DNA of 64,000 bases, taken from positions 1,054,001 to 1,118,000 of the forward strand of contig CAWCTD010000003.1 of assembly GCA_963798455.1 (NCBI GenBank). The letters run 5' to 3'. Below are positions 10,471 through 19,172 of the stretch, one piece after another. The notes below the pieces were generated by a model. The model was not told the origin of the DNA and ran no database searches. It saw nothing but the letters and a program-made list of their open reading frames with translations. Source of the DNA: CAWCTD01 sp963798455 (lineage in GTDB: Bacteria > Acidobacteriota > Terriglobia > Bryobacterales > Bryobacteraceae). Position 1 is the stretch's first letter. Every line of letters starts with the position of its first letter. Made by a program: the position numbers and the translations under genes.

Positions 10471-11329
10471 TGGACGGGGCCGCAGAAGAAGTCCAGAGCG
10501 CTGGCGATGTAGCTCTTCAATTCCGGTCGCCGGACGATGGCGTCCAGGAAACCGTGCGTGAGCAGGAATTCGCTGCGCTGGAAGCCTTCGGGAAGTTTCT
10601 GGCGGATGGTCTGCTCGATCACGCGCGGGTCCGGCGAAGCCGATCAGCGCGCGCGGCTCGGCGATGTTGAGGTCGCCCAGCATGGCGAAGCTGGCGGTCA
10701 CGCCGCCGGTGGTGGGGTCGGTCAGCACGCTGATGTACGGGAGCCGGACTTCGTCCAGGCGCATCAAGGCCGCCGAGATCTTGGCCATCTGCATCAGGCT
10801 GATCGCGCCCTCCTGCATGCGGGCGCCGCCCGAGGCGGAGACGATAATGAGCGGCACGCGCATTTCGATGGAACGCTCGATCGCGCGCGTGATCTTCTCC
10901 CCAACCACCGCGCCCATGCTGCCGCCGATGAACTTCAACTCCAGCGAGCAGATCTGAACCCGGCGGCCGTTGAGAGAGCCGGCCGGCGGAGATCACCGCA
11001 TCTTCCAGCGACGTGGCCTTCTTCATCGCCGACAAGCGCTCCTTGTAGGAACGCTGATCGACGAACTCGAGCGGGTCGGTGGAAGCGAGGCTGCGATCGA
11101 ATTCCTCCCACTCGCCGCCGTCGAGCAGCATCCGCAGCCGGGCGGCGGCGTCGATCTTGAAGTGGAAATCGCACTTGGGACAAACCTGGATATTCTCCTC
11201 CAGGGCCTTGCGCCAGATGATCTGGCGGCAACTGTCGCACTTCAACCACAGCCCTTCCGTCCGCACGCGATGCTCTTCGCCCGCGGGGCCCGGCTGGCGG
11301 GCCGATTTCTCTCTGGTGAACCAAGCCAT
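10467..11329 (-). CDS. accD: Acetyl-CoA carboxylase carboxyltransferase beta subunit, two frameshifts
   Basis: With two one-base corrections this is a full-length (~287-residue) AccD. The N-terminal zinc ribbon shows CDSC and CPKC around residues 32-54; the carboxyltransferase core shows FIGGSMGAVVGEKI, SASGGARMQEG and TDPTTGGVTASFA. With AccA it transfers carboxyl from biotin to acetyl-CoA, the first committed step of fatty-acid synthesis. Extra bases lie near 10977 (inside AG/SLNGRRVQICSLE) and 10630 (after IGFAGP). An essential gene is unlikely to be decayed, so this is strong evidence that these frameshifts are sequence errors. It lies 8 nt after cobO and overlaps the ABC-F gene by GTGA. 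Confidence 0.93.
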
Positions 11330-11337
11330 GTTCTCGC

Positions 11338-11871
11338 TCAGTACTCGATGCCGCGCTGGGCCATGATCCCAGTGTTATAAGGGTGCTTGATTTCCTTCAT
11401 CTCGCTGACCAGATCGGCGGCCTCGATCAGACCGGCGGGCGCATTCCGCCCGGTGCAGATGATGTGCATTTTCTCGGGCCGCTGGGCCAACTCGGCCAGC
11501 ACCGCTTCCAGGGCGATCATGCCGTAGTCGAGAGCGTTGTTGATCTCGTCAAGGATCAGCATATCGTACTTGCCGGAGTGGATGGCTTCCACCCCGGTCT
11601 TCCAGGCCTCCTCGGCCAGGCGGATGTCTTCGGGGTCGAGCTTGTCGGTGCCGACCTTGACGAAGCCGCGGCCCATGGGCCGGATCTCGAAGGCGCCCCC
11701 AAGCTTGGCAACCGCGTCCAGCTCGCCATAGCGCCAGGCTCCCTTTATGAATTGGATCATCAGCACCTGGAAGCCTTGGCCGACTGCTCGCAACGCGGCG
11801 CCCATGGCGGCCGAGGTCTTTCCCTTGCCGTCACCGGTGAAGACCATCAACAGACCGCGCCGGTATCCCAT
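11338..11871 (-). CDS. cobO: Cob(I)yrinic acid a,c-diamide adenosyltransferase
   Basis: 177 residues, the usual size of CobO/BtuR. The N-terminal P-loop FTGDGKGKTSAAMG (residues 11-24) is the family hallmark and binds ATP; LMIQFIKG and DMLILDEINNALDYG follow as expected. The enzyme adenosylates cob(I)alamin or corrinoid precursors to make coenzyme B12. It heads the minus-strand run cobO-accD-ABC-F, with only 8 nt to accD. No other corrin genes are in view, which fits a salvage role. The start ATG 11871 gives the standard N-terminus; no cobalamin riboswitch is recognisable in the 170 nt upstream. Confidence 0.92.
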   Translation of the reverse strand: MGYRRGLLMVFTGDGKGKTSAAMGAALRAVGQGFQVLMIQFIKGAWRYGELDAVAKLGGAFEIRPMGRGFVKVGTDKLDPEDIRLAEEAWKTGVEAIHSGKYDMLILDEINNALDYGMIALEAVLAELAQRPEKMHIICTGRNAPAGLIEAADLVSEMKEIKHPYNTGIMAQRGIEY

Positions 11872-12040
11872 CGATTCACGTTAGCGCGCGGCGAGACGGC
11901 GCCGCAAGGTCAAACGTGAACGAAGAATAATGCGACCCATGTAAATGGGGGGCATCGAAAGAGCTAGAACCAGAGACCCGAAAGCTGGGAACGAACGGGA
12001 CGGGCTCAATGGAATCAACACATTTTCTGAGGAGGGAAGT

Positions 12041-12469
12041 ATGACAAGTAAGTTTTCTGTGGTCTTTGCGGCGCTTGCGGTGATCGTGACCATCGCGGCT
12101 CCGTTGTCTGCGCAGTCCCTTCGCCTGACGGCGAACGTCCCGTTTGAGTTCACCGTCAGCAACAAGACACTGCCCGCTGGTGACTACAGCGTACTGTCGG
12201 CCAGCGAGCCGTACATTCTTCGGATTCAGAACGACGCGACGAACACCGGCGCACTGGCCATGACCGGGTCAGCCGGCGACTATAGCGGCCCAGGCGGCCA
12301 GGCGAAGCTGGTCTTCAACCGTTACGGCAACCACTATTTTCTCGCTCAGGTTTGGGGTGGCTATTCCGGGATCGGACATCAATTGCCGAGGACCCGGAGC
12401 GAGCGTGAGCTGGCAAAGACGGCGTCGATGAACAGGCTGGAAATCGTGGCCATGCTGATGCCGCGGTAA
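12041..12469 (+). CDS. Small secreted protein of acidobacterial type
   Basis: 142 residues from ATG 12041, which has a strong ribosome site (GAGGAGGGAAGT). A clear signal peptide (VVFAALAVIVTIAAPLSAQ) is followed by an extracytoplasmic domain beginning LRLTANVPFEFTVSNKTLPAGDYSV. Short exported proteins with this VPFEFTVGNKTLPAGxY pattern are abundant and paralogous in Acidobacteria; their function is unknown. The rest is beta-rich with a conserved AKLVFNRYGNHYFLAQVW stretch. Monocistronic, between cobO and a cytochrome gene. Confidence 0.8.
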   Translation: MTSKFSVVFAALAVIVTIAAPLSAQSLRLTANVPFEFTVSNKTLPAGDYSVLSASEPYILRIQNDATNTGALAMTGSAGDYSGPGGQAKLVFNRYGNHYFLAQVWGGYSGIGHQLPRTRSERELAKTASMNRLEIVAMLMPR

Positions 12470-12579
12470 CAGCACCGGCTCCTTCCATCACTGGTTCACC
12501 GGTCTGTCCACGGCAACCTGAATCGCAAGGTTCGGGTTGCCGTTTCTGCTTGGATGCCATTTCCACTAGAATTCGAGGA

Positions 12580-13716
12580 GTGAGGCGGTTTGGCAGTCTT
12601 CTGGTATCCCTGCTGATTGCGGGCGCGGTCTTCGCGGCGACCCGTACCCTCCCGGTGGGCGACGCGCAGCGCGGACGAGCCCTGTTCAGCTCGCGCCGCT
12701 GTCTTGTGTGCCACAGCGTCAACGGCGAGGGCGGCCGGACGGCCCCCGACCTGGCACAAGCCGTCGGACCAGGCTTCAGCCCCTATCAATTGGCGGCTCT
12801 GCTATGGAACCACGCTCCCAAGATGTGGGTTGCCTTTCGGGCAAAAGGCATTCCGCTTCCCGGGTTGAGCGAACAGGACGGCGCGGACTTGTTCGCCTAC
12901 TTTTACTCGTCGCGCTTCTTCGTGGAACCCGGCGATGCGCGGCGAGGCAGCGCCGTGTTCCGCGCCAAGCAGTGCGCCTCGTGTCACGGCATCGAGCGGC
13001 CGCTGCGGGAGGGCATCCGGCCGGTCTCGGCATGGCAATCGCTGGATAATCCGATTGCACTGGCCCAGCAGATGTGGAACCACTCCGCCGAGATGAGGCG
13101 GGCGATCGACGAGAAGGAAGTCCCCTATCCCAGGCTCTCCTCGCAGGAATTGACCGACCTCCTGGTCTATCTGCGCGGCCAGGCGGGTGAAGCGACCCGG
13201 AGCAGGGAATTCGCGCCGGGCTCGCCCGAGAGCGGCAGCAAGCTTTTCGCTTCGAAGGGGTGCGCCGCGTGCCACACGGGAAACCATGCATTGGAGGCCC
13301 GCCCGACACGTCACACGCTGACCGATCTCACGGCAGCCATGTGGAACCACCCGTTCCAGGTGCAGGACAAGCCGGCAACGCTCAGCTATGAAGACATGCG
13401 GGACCTGGTCGGCTACGTCATGGCCATGCAGTTCTTCGAGGAACGGGGCGACGTTGAGGCGGGGAGGAAGGTCTTTCAGCGCAAGCACTGCGGGAGATGT
13501 CACGACGACCCCAAGAGCGGCGCGCCGGCGCGATCGGAGATGGTGGGAAGAATGAACTCGTTCGGAATCATGGCCGCTCTGTTCAAGCACGGGCCATCCA
13601 TGCTGGAAAAGATGCGGCAAGACAAGGTCTCATGGCCGCGCTTCGACTCGCTGGAAATGGCGGATCTCAGCGCCTATCTGTACGGACTCGAGTTCAAGCG
13701 AAGAAAGATCCGGTGA
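12580..13716 (+). CDS. Exported tetrahaem cytochrome c with four repeated domains
   Basis: About 378 residues from GTG 12580, chosen because it opens directly into a signal sequence (RRFGSLLVSLLIAGAVFA); TTG 12550 in frame is an alternative. Four tandem cytochrome-c-like modules each have one haem site: CLVCH, CASCH, CAACH and CGRCH. Each is followed 35-50 residues later by a recurring LWNHxPxM-like segment (LLWNHAPKMW, MWNHSAEMR, MWNHPFQVQ, LFKHGPSMLEKM), the likely distal-ligand region. This regular repeat suggests internal duplication into an electron wire in the periplasm. Its redox partner is not encoded next to it. Confidence 0.83.
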   Translation: MRRFGSLLVSLLIAGAVFAATRTLPVGDAQRGRALFSSRRCLVCHSVNGEGGRTAPDLAQAVGPGFSPYQLAALLWNHAPKMWVAFRAKGIPLPGLSEQDGADLFAYFYSSRFFVEPGDARRGSAVFRAKQCASCHGIERPLREGIRPVSAWQSLDNPIALAQQMWNHSAEMRRAIDEKEVPYPRLSSQELTDLLVYLRGQAGEATRSREFAPGSPESGSKLFASKGCAACHTGNHALEARPTRHTLTDLTAAMWNHPFQVQDKPATLSYEDMRDLVGYVMAMQFFEERGDVEAGRKVFQRKHCGRCHDDPKSGAPARSEMVGRMNSFGIMAALFKHGPSMLEKMRQDKVSWPRFDSLEMADLSAYLYGLEFKRRKIR

Positions 13717-13743
13717 AGCTGCCGGGCAGCCGGCACGATGGCG

Positions 13744-14163
13744 CTACCTGGGATAGGGGTGGCCCCGCAGCGCGGTGAAGGCCCGATAGAGCTGCTCGGC
13801 GAGCACGACTCGAGCCAGCTCGTGCGGGAACGTCAGGGGTGACAAGGACAGAAGCAGGTCCGCGCGGGGCCGCCAGTCCTGGGGAAGGCCGTCCGCCCCG
13901 CCGATGACGAAGACAAGATCGCGGGCCTCGCGCTCGGCTTTGGAGATCAACTCCGTGAACCGGCTGGAGTCCAGGACCTTGCCGGCGGGGTCGAGCAGGA
14001 CTTTGGTGGCCGCGGGGTGTTTGGTCCAGAGGCTGGCGCGCTGGGGCTTGATCTCGCTCATCTCGCAGCGGGCGTAGCGCCGCAGCCGTTTGACGTACTC
14101 CTGGGCCATGGCGCTGGCGTTGGCGTCACGCGGCTTGCCGATGTAGTAGAGGTAGAGCTTCAC
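13744..14163 (-). CDS. rlmH: 23S rRNA (pseudouridine1915-N3)-methyltransferase RlmH
   Basis: 139 residues, slightly shorter than the ~155 of the E. coli enzyme. The SPOUT-class pattern is clear: FVIGGADGLP near residue 87 (SAM binding knot), SLSPLTFPHELARVVLAEQLYRA and the C-terminal LRGHPY. RlmH methylates the pseudouridine in helix 69 of 23S rRNA. The normally conserved C-terminal YHR appears here as YPR, a substitution at a residue near the active site worth checking against reads. It is transcribed convergently with the cytochrome gene and divergently from the SDR gene (32 nt gap). Confidence 0.9.
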   Translation of the reverse strand: MKLYLYYIGKPRDANASAMAQEYVKRLRRYARCEMSEIKPQRASLWTKHPAATKVLLDPAGKVLDSSRFTELISKAEREARDLVFVIGGADGLPQDWRPRADLLLSLSPLTFPHELARVVLAEQLYRAFTALRGHPYPR

Positions 14164-14195
14164 GAATCCTTATTATCCGTGCTACAACCAAACGT

Positions 14196-14969
14196 ATGGG
14201 CAGCGACCTTTTTGCGTTGGATGGAAAAGTGGCGGTCGTGGTCGGCGGCGGCGGAGTGCTGGCGGGCGCCATGTCGGAAGGACTGGCGGAGGCGGGAGCG
14301 TCGGTGGCCGTTTTCGACTACCACAGGGAAAATGGGGAAGCGCGCGCGGCCTCGATCCGCTCCAAGGGGGCGAGAGCCATCGCCATCCCAGGCGATGCCA
14401 GCAAGAGGGAGGATCTGGAGAGGGGGCTCCAGGCGGTGCTCGCGGAGTTCGGCACCGTGGACATTCTGATCAACGCCGCCGGTATCAACTCTGGAACGCC
14501 ATTTTTCGAAATCACCGAGGCGGAATGGCAGCGGATCATCGACATCAACCTGAAGAGCGTCTTCCTGGCGTGCCAGGTCTTCGGCAAGGTGATGGTGGAG
14601 TCGGGCCGCGGCGGATCGATCATCAACATCTCATCGGTTTCCTCGGGACCGCCGCTTTCGAAAGTCTTCACCTACAGCATCACCAAGGCCGGCGTAAACC
14701 AGATCACCCAGTTCCTGGCGCGCGAGTGGGCTCCGTTCAAAGTGCGCGTGAACGCCATCCGGCCCGGCTTCTTCCCGGCGGAGCAGAACCGGGCGCTGCT
14801 GACCGCGGAGCGCACCGCGCAAATCATAAACCACACACCAGTGAAACGCTTTGGGGAGCCCGTGGAACTGGTGGGCGCGGCCCTGTATCTGGCCTCTGCG
14901 ACCGCTTCCTCGTTCGTCACCGGCTCGATCCTGACGGTGGACGGCGGCTTCCTGGCGACGACGATCTAG
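14196..14969 (+). CDS. Short-chain dehydrogenase/reductase
   Basis: 257 residues of classical SDR. The cofactor motif is VVGGGGVLAGAMSEGLA near residue 12, NAAGINSG is the NNAG equivalent, and the catalytic set is Ser149-Tyr-x-x-x-Lys in SSVSSGP / YSITKAG. The C-terminal TVDGGFLATTI is usual. The V-x-G-G-G-x-L-A variant of the Rossmann glycine motif resembles mannonate/fructuronate oxidoreductase-like SDRs, so a sugar acid is a reasonable but unproven substrate. The stop overlaps the convergent receiver gene by 4 nt. Confidence 0.87.
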   Translation: MGSDLFALDGKVAVVVGGGGVLAGAMSEGLAEAGASVAVFDYHRENGEARAASIRSKGARAIAIPGDASKREDLERGLQAVLAEFGTVDILINAAGINSGTPFFEITEAEWQRIIDINLKSVFLACQVFGKVMVESGRGGSIINISSVSSGPPLSKVFTYSITKAGVNQITQFLAREWAPFKVRVNAIRPGFFPAEQNRALLTAERTAQIINHTPVKRFGEPVELVGAALYLASATASSFVTGSILTVDGGFLATTI

Positions 14970-15421
14970 GACAGTTTCCGCCTGGTTTCCGAGGCTGTCT
15001 TGCGTTGTGAACCTACCGGCTTCTTCACTCTCTGCCTCAGCAGCCGGGAGACAGCTCGCAGCAAGTGGGTCACCTCGTTGGCGCTCTTGGCGAGGACAAG
15101 GTCGGCGCCTGTCGTCGACTCGGTGAGGCCGAGCGCGTCCACGTAGCCGGAGAGCATGATCACGGGAACGGAAAGTTCGAGTCCTCGGATTCGCTTGATC
15201 AGTTCGACCCCGTTCATCTTCCCCATCTTGTACTCGGTGACAACCAGATCGAATCCGCTCTTGGAAAGGTGCTCCCAGGCGTCCTCGCCGCTGGTGGCGG
15301 TAGTGATGCGGTGCCCCACCTCTTCGAGGACCGCCTTTCGCGCGGCCAGGCCGCTCCTGTTTTGATTGACGAGAAGAATGCGCGCGGAACCGCCGCCTTC
15401 GGGAGAACCAGAGATGTTCAT
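14966..15421 (-). CDS. Degenerate response-regulator receiver protein
   Basis: 151 residues: one CheY-like receiver domain (residues ~13-130) plus a short basic tail, no output domain. The fold is easy to see (RILLVNQNRSGLAARKAVLEEVG, FDLVVTEYKMGKMNG, PVIMLSGY, VLAKS), but the phosphoacceptor aspartate is Glu63 and the acidic pair at the end of strand 1 is replaced by Asn19-Gln20. The conserved Thr/Ser (LSGY) and Lys (AKS) remain. This is therefore a pseudo-receiver that probably cannot be phosphorylated. It may act as a constitutive protein-interaction module. No kinase is nearby. Confidence 0.82.
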   Translation of the reverse strand: MNISGSPEGGGSARILLVNQNRSGLAARKAVLEEVGHRITTATSGEDAWEHLSKSGFDLVVTEYKMGKMNGVELIKRIRGLELSVPVIMLSGYVDALGLTESTTGADLVLAKSANEVTHLLRAVSRLLRQRVKKPVGSQRKTASETRRKLS

Positions 15422-15539
15422 CGAGCTTTGTGAAAGTAACAGAAGTGGAAAGGGTCTGTCAATCCTTTTGCAACGATGTGCAAAATTGGAAGATCGAGAC
15501 CTTGACTTCTTGCGCGGTTTGTCTGAAGCCCGTTCGCGG

Positions 15540-16658
15540 CTACTCGACCGGCCGCGGCGCCGTGTAGCCGGCCTTGGCCACGATGGAGTACTTGATGGAC
15601 TTCTTCTTCTCGTCCACGATGCGCAGCGGCTGGTTCGTGGCTGGATCCACCAGTTCGACCTTGATCTTCCGGAACTTGCCGTCCCGTGCTTGGTTGGACG
15701 GCTGGTAGGTCATGTTGTACTGGTTGCGCAGGGCGTCGGCAATCATCCTGAAGATCCCCGGGAATTCGGTCTCGAAGCGCGGGAAAAACGCCTGCCCGCC
15801 GGTTTCCGAGGCAAATGTCCGCATCTCGTTGTCGGCCTGAAGGAAGTCCAGCGAAGCGAGCGGGCCCATGGCGTTGTAGGCCTCCATCCTGATCCGGATC
15901 GCCTGCATCAAGCCGATGGCGTAGATCGGCACACCCGCGCCCTGGAGGGCCTTCCGCGTCTCACCGAAAGTCTTCTTGCTGAAGGTGTCGATTCCGGAGG
16001 AGAGCAGCACGATCGCCTTGCGGCCTTCGATGCCGGACATCCGGTCGGCGGTGTCCGTGATGGCGTCGAACAGGTTGGCCTCCGAATAGGCGGCAAAGTT
16101 GAGGCGCCGCATGGCTTCATAGGCTTGGCGCCTGTCGGTGGAGAAATCGGAAAGCATCTCCGGCCGCATGTCATACGCCACAACCGCCAGGTAGTCGTCC
16201 GGCTTCAGTCCCTCCACGAACGTGTAGGCGGCTGTGAGCGTCTGGTACCAGGTCTCACTCCAGTAGCTCTGAAACAGGTTGCTGAACTCGATCACCAGAC
16301 AGACCGTCATGGGCGCCTGGGCCAGCTCAAAGGTCGCGATCTGCTGCGGCACGTTGTCCTCGAGGACCCGGAAATTGCCTCGCGGGATATTGGGTATGAA
16401 CTGTCCCCTGTTGTCGAGCACGGCGACATCCAGGTTGACGCTGGTGACGTTGGCCCGAAACACCGGCGAGCCCTTCGGCAAATCGGGTTTCTTGCCGAAC
16501 TCCGATGGAATCTTGGGAGCCTCTGCCGCCTTCTCGGCTTCCTTCGACTTCGGCTTGGCAACCGTCTCGGCTCCCTCGCGGTTGGGCCCCTGCTGAGCCG
16601 AAACCACGCATAGCCAGGCAGCCGCGCACAGCGAGAGCAGTACCGCAATCCGTCTCAT
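15540..16658 (-). CDS. VWFA-related acidobacterial-domain protein
   Basis: 372 residues, exported (signal MRRIAVLLSLCAAAWLCVVSAQQ). After a charged Lys/Glu linker the N-terminal domain reads FRANVTSVNLDVAVLDNRGQFI and LEDNVPQQIATF, typical of the acidobacterial VWFA-related family. The von Willebrand A region follows (VIEFSNLFQSYW for the MIDAS-like strand; VLLSSGIDTF). The first MIDAS aspartate is replaced (VIEFS instead of DxSxS), so metal binding may be weak. Members are highly paralogous in Solibacter-like genomes. Function unknown, presumably extracellular adhesion or complex assembly. This is one of the best taxonomic pointers in the window. Confidence 0.85.
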   Translation of the reverse strand: MRRIAVLLSLCAAAWLCVVSAQQGPNREGAETVAKPKSKEAEKAAEAPKIPSEFGKKPDLPKGSPVFRANVTSVNLDVAVLDNRGQFIPNIPRGNFRVLEDNVPQQIATFELAQAPMTVCLVIEFSNLFQSYWSETWYQTLTAAYTFVEGLKPDDYLAVVAYDMRPEMLSDFSTDRRQAYEAMRRLNFAAYSEANLFDAITDTADRMSGIEGRKAIVLLSSGIDTFSKKTFGETRKALQGAGVPIYAIGLMQAIRIRMEAYNAMGPLASLDFLQADNEMRTFASETGGQAFFPRFETEFPGIFRMIADALRNQYNMTYQPSNQARDGKFRKIKVELVDPATNQPLRIVDEKKKSIKYSIVAKAGYTAPRPVE

Positions 16659-16740
16659 GGTCCACCCGTTCCTAGTAATGAATATAGCAGGGGAGGGAAG
16701 CCTCGGCCACAGCCTGGCGCCGGCGCTGGGAGGACAGGGG

Positions 16741-17505
16741 CTAGTTCACCCACCGGTCAGGCCGGTCGGAGTCTTGCCGGCGCAGGTAGACCTCGAATCT
16801 CTTCTTGGCCCGCTGTTGCTTCCAGTGGTGGTATTGCCGCCAGAGAGGCTGGGTGACGTTCAAGCGCCCCCTGGGTCTCTTCAAGTAAAGAAAACCGAAG
16901 ATCATGCCGCCGAGGTGGGCCACGTAGCTGACGCCGCTTCCGCTCGGCCCGAAGGACCCGAGCAAAGAGATCCCGCCCAGGATCATCACGAAGTACTTGG
17001 CCTTGATGGGGAACAGGAAGCCGAACAGCAGAATGCGGTCCGAATACAGGATGCCGTAAGCCAGCAGGAGCCCGAACAGGGCGCCCGACGAGCCGATCGT
17101 GATCGTGTCCATGCTGCCGAAGAACATATTCGCGACGACCACGCAAACGCCCGCCCCTACGCCGCACAGGAAGTAGTACTTCAGAAAGTACTTCGTTCCC
17201 CAGTCCCGTTCCAGGTCCGAGCCGATCAGCCACAGGGTCAGCATGTTCCACAGAATGTGGCTGAAGCCGTGGGGGTCGTGCAGGAACATGTAGGTGACTA
17301 ACTGCCACACTGCCGGCAGCGTCAACACGGCGCGGGGCCACAGACTGAAGTCGTTAAAGAAGTACCCGTAGCCCGCGGCCGTAGCCAGGTAGTCTACGAT
17401 GAAGATGCCGCAGTTGCTGATCAGCAGCCACTTCACGCCGGGAGGCAGACCGCCCGAGTAGGAGTAGAAGGTAGAACGCGGATTGGGAAGTGTCCCAGGC
17501 ATCAA
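16741..17505 (-). CDS. Rhomboid-family intramembrane serine protease
   Basis: 254 residues with six or seven hydrophobic segments. The catalytic Ser140 is in GSSGALFG (GxSG motif) and the partner His197 in YVAHLGGMIFG; the oxyanion-region His83 and Asn87 are present in HILWNM. All residues for proteolysis within the inner membrane are therefore there. Substrates are unknown. The soluble C-terminus is basic (LKRPRGRLNVTQ...). The gene is followed on the same strand by nothing and lies back-to-back with a short membrane-protein gene. Confidence 0.9.
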   Translation of the reverse strand: MMPGTLPNPRSTFYSYSGGLPPGVKWLLISNCGIFIVDYLATAAGYGYFFNDFSLWPRAVLTLPAVWQLVTYMFLHDPHGFSHILWNMLTLWLIGSDLERDWGTKYFLKYYFLCGVGAGVCVVVANMFFGSMDTITIGSSGALFGLLLAYGILYSDRILLFGFLFPIKAKYFVMILGGISLLGSFGPSGSGVSYVAHLGGMIFGFLYLKRPRGRLNVTQPLWRQYHHWKQQRAKKRFEVYLRRQDSDRPDRWVN

Positions 17506-17580
17506 CCAGTCCAGCCTATGTTGCCAGGATAGCAGAGAGGGCCACGCCGCGAGCTGCCGGCCGCCGGGGTCCGCTCAGGT

Positions 17581-17865
17581 CTATCGCGTGGCCGCGCCCC
17601 CGTGATTGTACCGTCCCAACATCATGTCCAGGACCTGCAGCAGCAAAGCCAACCCCATCCAGACCTGCCAGTGCGAAAACAGACCATCGGAGATGGCGAA
17701 ACGGCCTGTCCACTTCAAGTCGCAGGCCAAGCGCCACAGCGCCAGAGACAGCGGCACTGCCGAGGCAGGGCTCAGCCACCGGCGCAGTCTGGAGACAAGT
17801 ATCCCTGCCTCAGGTTCGCGTTGCTGCCGGGCCCCACCCAGTTTGACCCGGATTCTCACCCTCAT
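17581..17865 (-). CDS. Small hypothetical membrane protein
   Basis: 94 residues with a basic N-terminus and one or two hydrophobic segments (AVPLSLALWRLACDL; WQVWMGLALLLQVLDMMLG). No family recognised. It lies between the rhomboid gene (same strand, 76 nt upstream of that start) and the divergent oxidoreductase gene. No conserved motif supports it, so it could be a chance frame in GC-rich DNA, but the membrane-like pattern is better than most shadow frames here. Confidence 0.4.
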   Translation of the reverse strand: MRVRIRVKLGGARQQREPEAGILVSRLRRWLSPASAVPLSLALWRLACDLKWTGRFAISDGLFSHWQVWMGLALLLQVLDMMLGRYNHGGAATR

Positions 17866-17940
17866 GCTCCCAATTTTACCGAAATCGCGATAAATTGTGT
17901 AATGGAGTCATTCGCCGCAATCTACAAATCGGAGTTGAAT

Positions 17941-19089
17941 ATGCGCAAAATACGGGCTGCTGTGATTGGAGCGGGCTTCATGGGGCGGGTGCACACGGAG
18001 GCTGTCCGCCGGCTGGGCAACGTGGAAGTGGTGGCCGCGGCCGCTGTCTCCGATGAGGAGGCCCGCGCTTTCGGCCAGGCGATGGGCATCGAACGCACAA
18101 CGGCCGACTATCGCGAGGTGCTGGAAGATCCTGGAATCGATGCGGTGCACGTCTGCACTCCTAACGCGCTCCATCATCCCATCGCCAAGGCGGCCATGGA
18201 GGCCGGCAAGCATGTTCTCTGCGAGAAGCCGCTCGCCATGTCTGCCGCCCAAGCCCGGGACTTGCTGGAAACGGCTGGCAGGACCGGGCTTGCCCATTGC
18301 GTGAACCACAACCTGCGCTACTATCCCGTGGTGCAGCACGTTCGCCGCATGATCGAGAAGGGGGAGTTGGGCGAGATCCTGATTGCGCAGGGCACGTATT
18401 CACAGGACTGGCTGCTGTACGACACCGATTTCAACTGGCGCATCGAAGCCAGGGACAATGGCCCGCTGCGGGTGATGGGTGACATCGGCTCGCACTGGAT
18501 GGACATGGTCCAGCACCTCACGGGACTCAAGATCACGGCCCTCTGCGCCGACCTCGCCATCTTCCACAAGACGCGCAAGAAGCCGAGGTTCGCCATCGAG
18601 ACCTTCGCCGGCAAAAGCTTGCGTCCCGAGGATTACGACGAGATCCCGATCGACACGGAAGATTTCGGAGCGGTGCTCTTCCGGCTGGGCGGCCGCGCGC
18701 GCGGAGCGTTCACGGTCAGCCAGATGTCGGCCGGCTGCAAGAACCGCTTCCAGTTCGAAATCTTCGGCGCCAAGTCGGGCGTCATCTGGAACCAGGAGAA
18801 GCCGGACGAGCTTTGGATCGGGCAACGCAACACGCCCAACCAGGTCATCATCAAGGACCCGGCACTGATGGACCCCAAGGCCGCGGCCTACGCCGACCTT
18901 CCCGGCGGGCACAGCGAGGGGTACGACGATGCCCACAAGCAGGTCTTCCGCCGCTTCTATCGCAGGGTGGCCGATCCGTCCGCTCCGGTCGAGTACCCGA
19001 CCTTTGAGGACGGGCTTTGGGGCATGCAGCTTCTCGATAAGGTCATCGAGAGCGTCGCCAAGCGCGGCTGGGTGGAGACGGGCGGCTAG
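17941..19089 (+). CDS. Gfo/Idh/MocA-family oxidoreductase
   Basis: 382 residues from ATG 17941 (MRKIRAAVIGAGFMG). The N-terminal Rossmann fold has GAGFMGRVH and, later, the family motif CEKPLAMSAAQA (Glu-Lys-Pro binds the nicotinamide). The C-terminal alpha/beta domain has GDIGSHWMDM with the typical catalytic His. The enzymes oxidise or reduce sugars and inositols with NAD(P)H. Secondary start at 17902 would add a poorly conserved extension. It is the last backbone gene before the island junction at 19121. Confidence 0.9.
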   Translation: MRKIRAAVIGAGFMGRVHTEAVRRLGNVEVVAAAAVSDEEARAFGQAMGIERTTADYREVLEDPGIDAVHVCTPNALHHPIAKAAMEAGKHVLCEKPLAMSAAQARDLLETAGRTGLAHCVNHNLRYYPVVQHVRRMIEKGELGEILIAQGTYSQDWLLYDTDFNWRIEARDNGPLRVMGDIGSHWMDMVQHLTGLKITALCADLAIFHKTRKKPRFAIETFAGKSLRPEDYDEIPIDTEDFGAVLFRLGGRARGAFTVSQMSAGCKNRFQFEIFGAKSGVIWNQEKPDELWIGQRNTPNQVIIKDPALMDPKAAAYADLPGGHSEGYDDAHKQVFRRFYRRVADPSAPVEYPTFEDGLWGMQLLDKVIESVAKRGWVETGG

Positions 19090-19120
19090 AGGTTTTGAAG
19101 TGGGGAACTTGATGTAAACG

Positions 19121-19172
19121 GGTTGGTCGGGGCGGGGCGATTTGAACGCCCGACCCCCTGCGCCCAAGGCAG
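19121..19172 (-). repeat. Displaced 3' half of tRNA-Pro (left attachment site)
   Basis: These 52 nt match the 3' half of the intact tRNA-Pro at 50659-50735: both have 52-nt blocks beginning GGTTGGTCGGGGCGG and ending CCCCTGCGCCCAAGGCAG in plus-strand orientation, with five mismatches confined to the T arm. It covers anticodon stem-loop through CCA and then stops, so it is not a functional tRNA. The same orientation and its place on the 3' side of the intact gene fit integration of an element into the tRNA 3' end. Four of the five mismatches are paired changes that keep the T stem. Confidence 0.88.

Noticed and set aside
15366..16613. Long plus-strand frame opposite the VWFA protein
   Set aside because: The minus-strand protein has a signal peptide and family domains; the plus frame has none.
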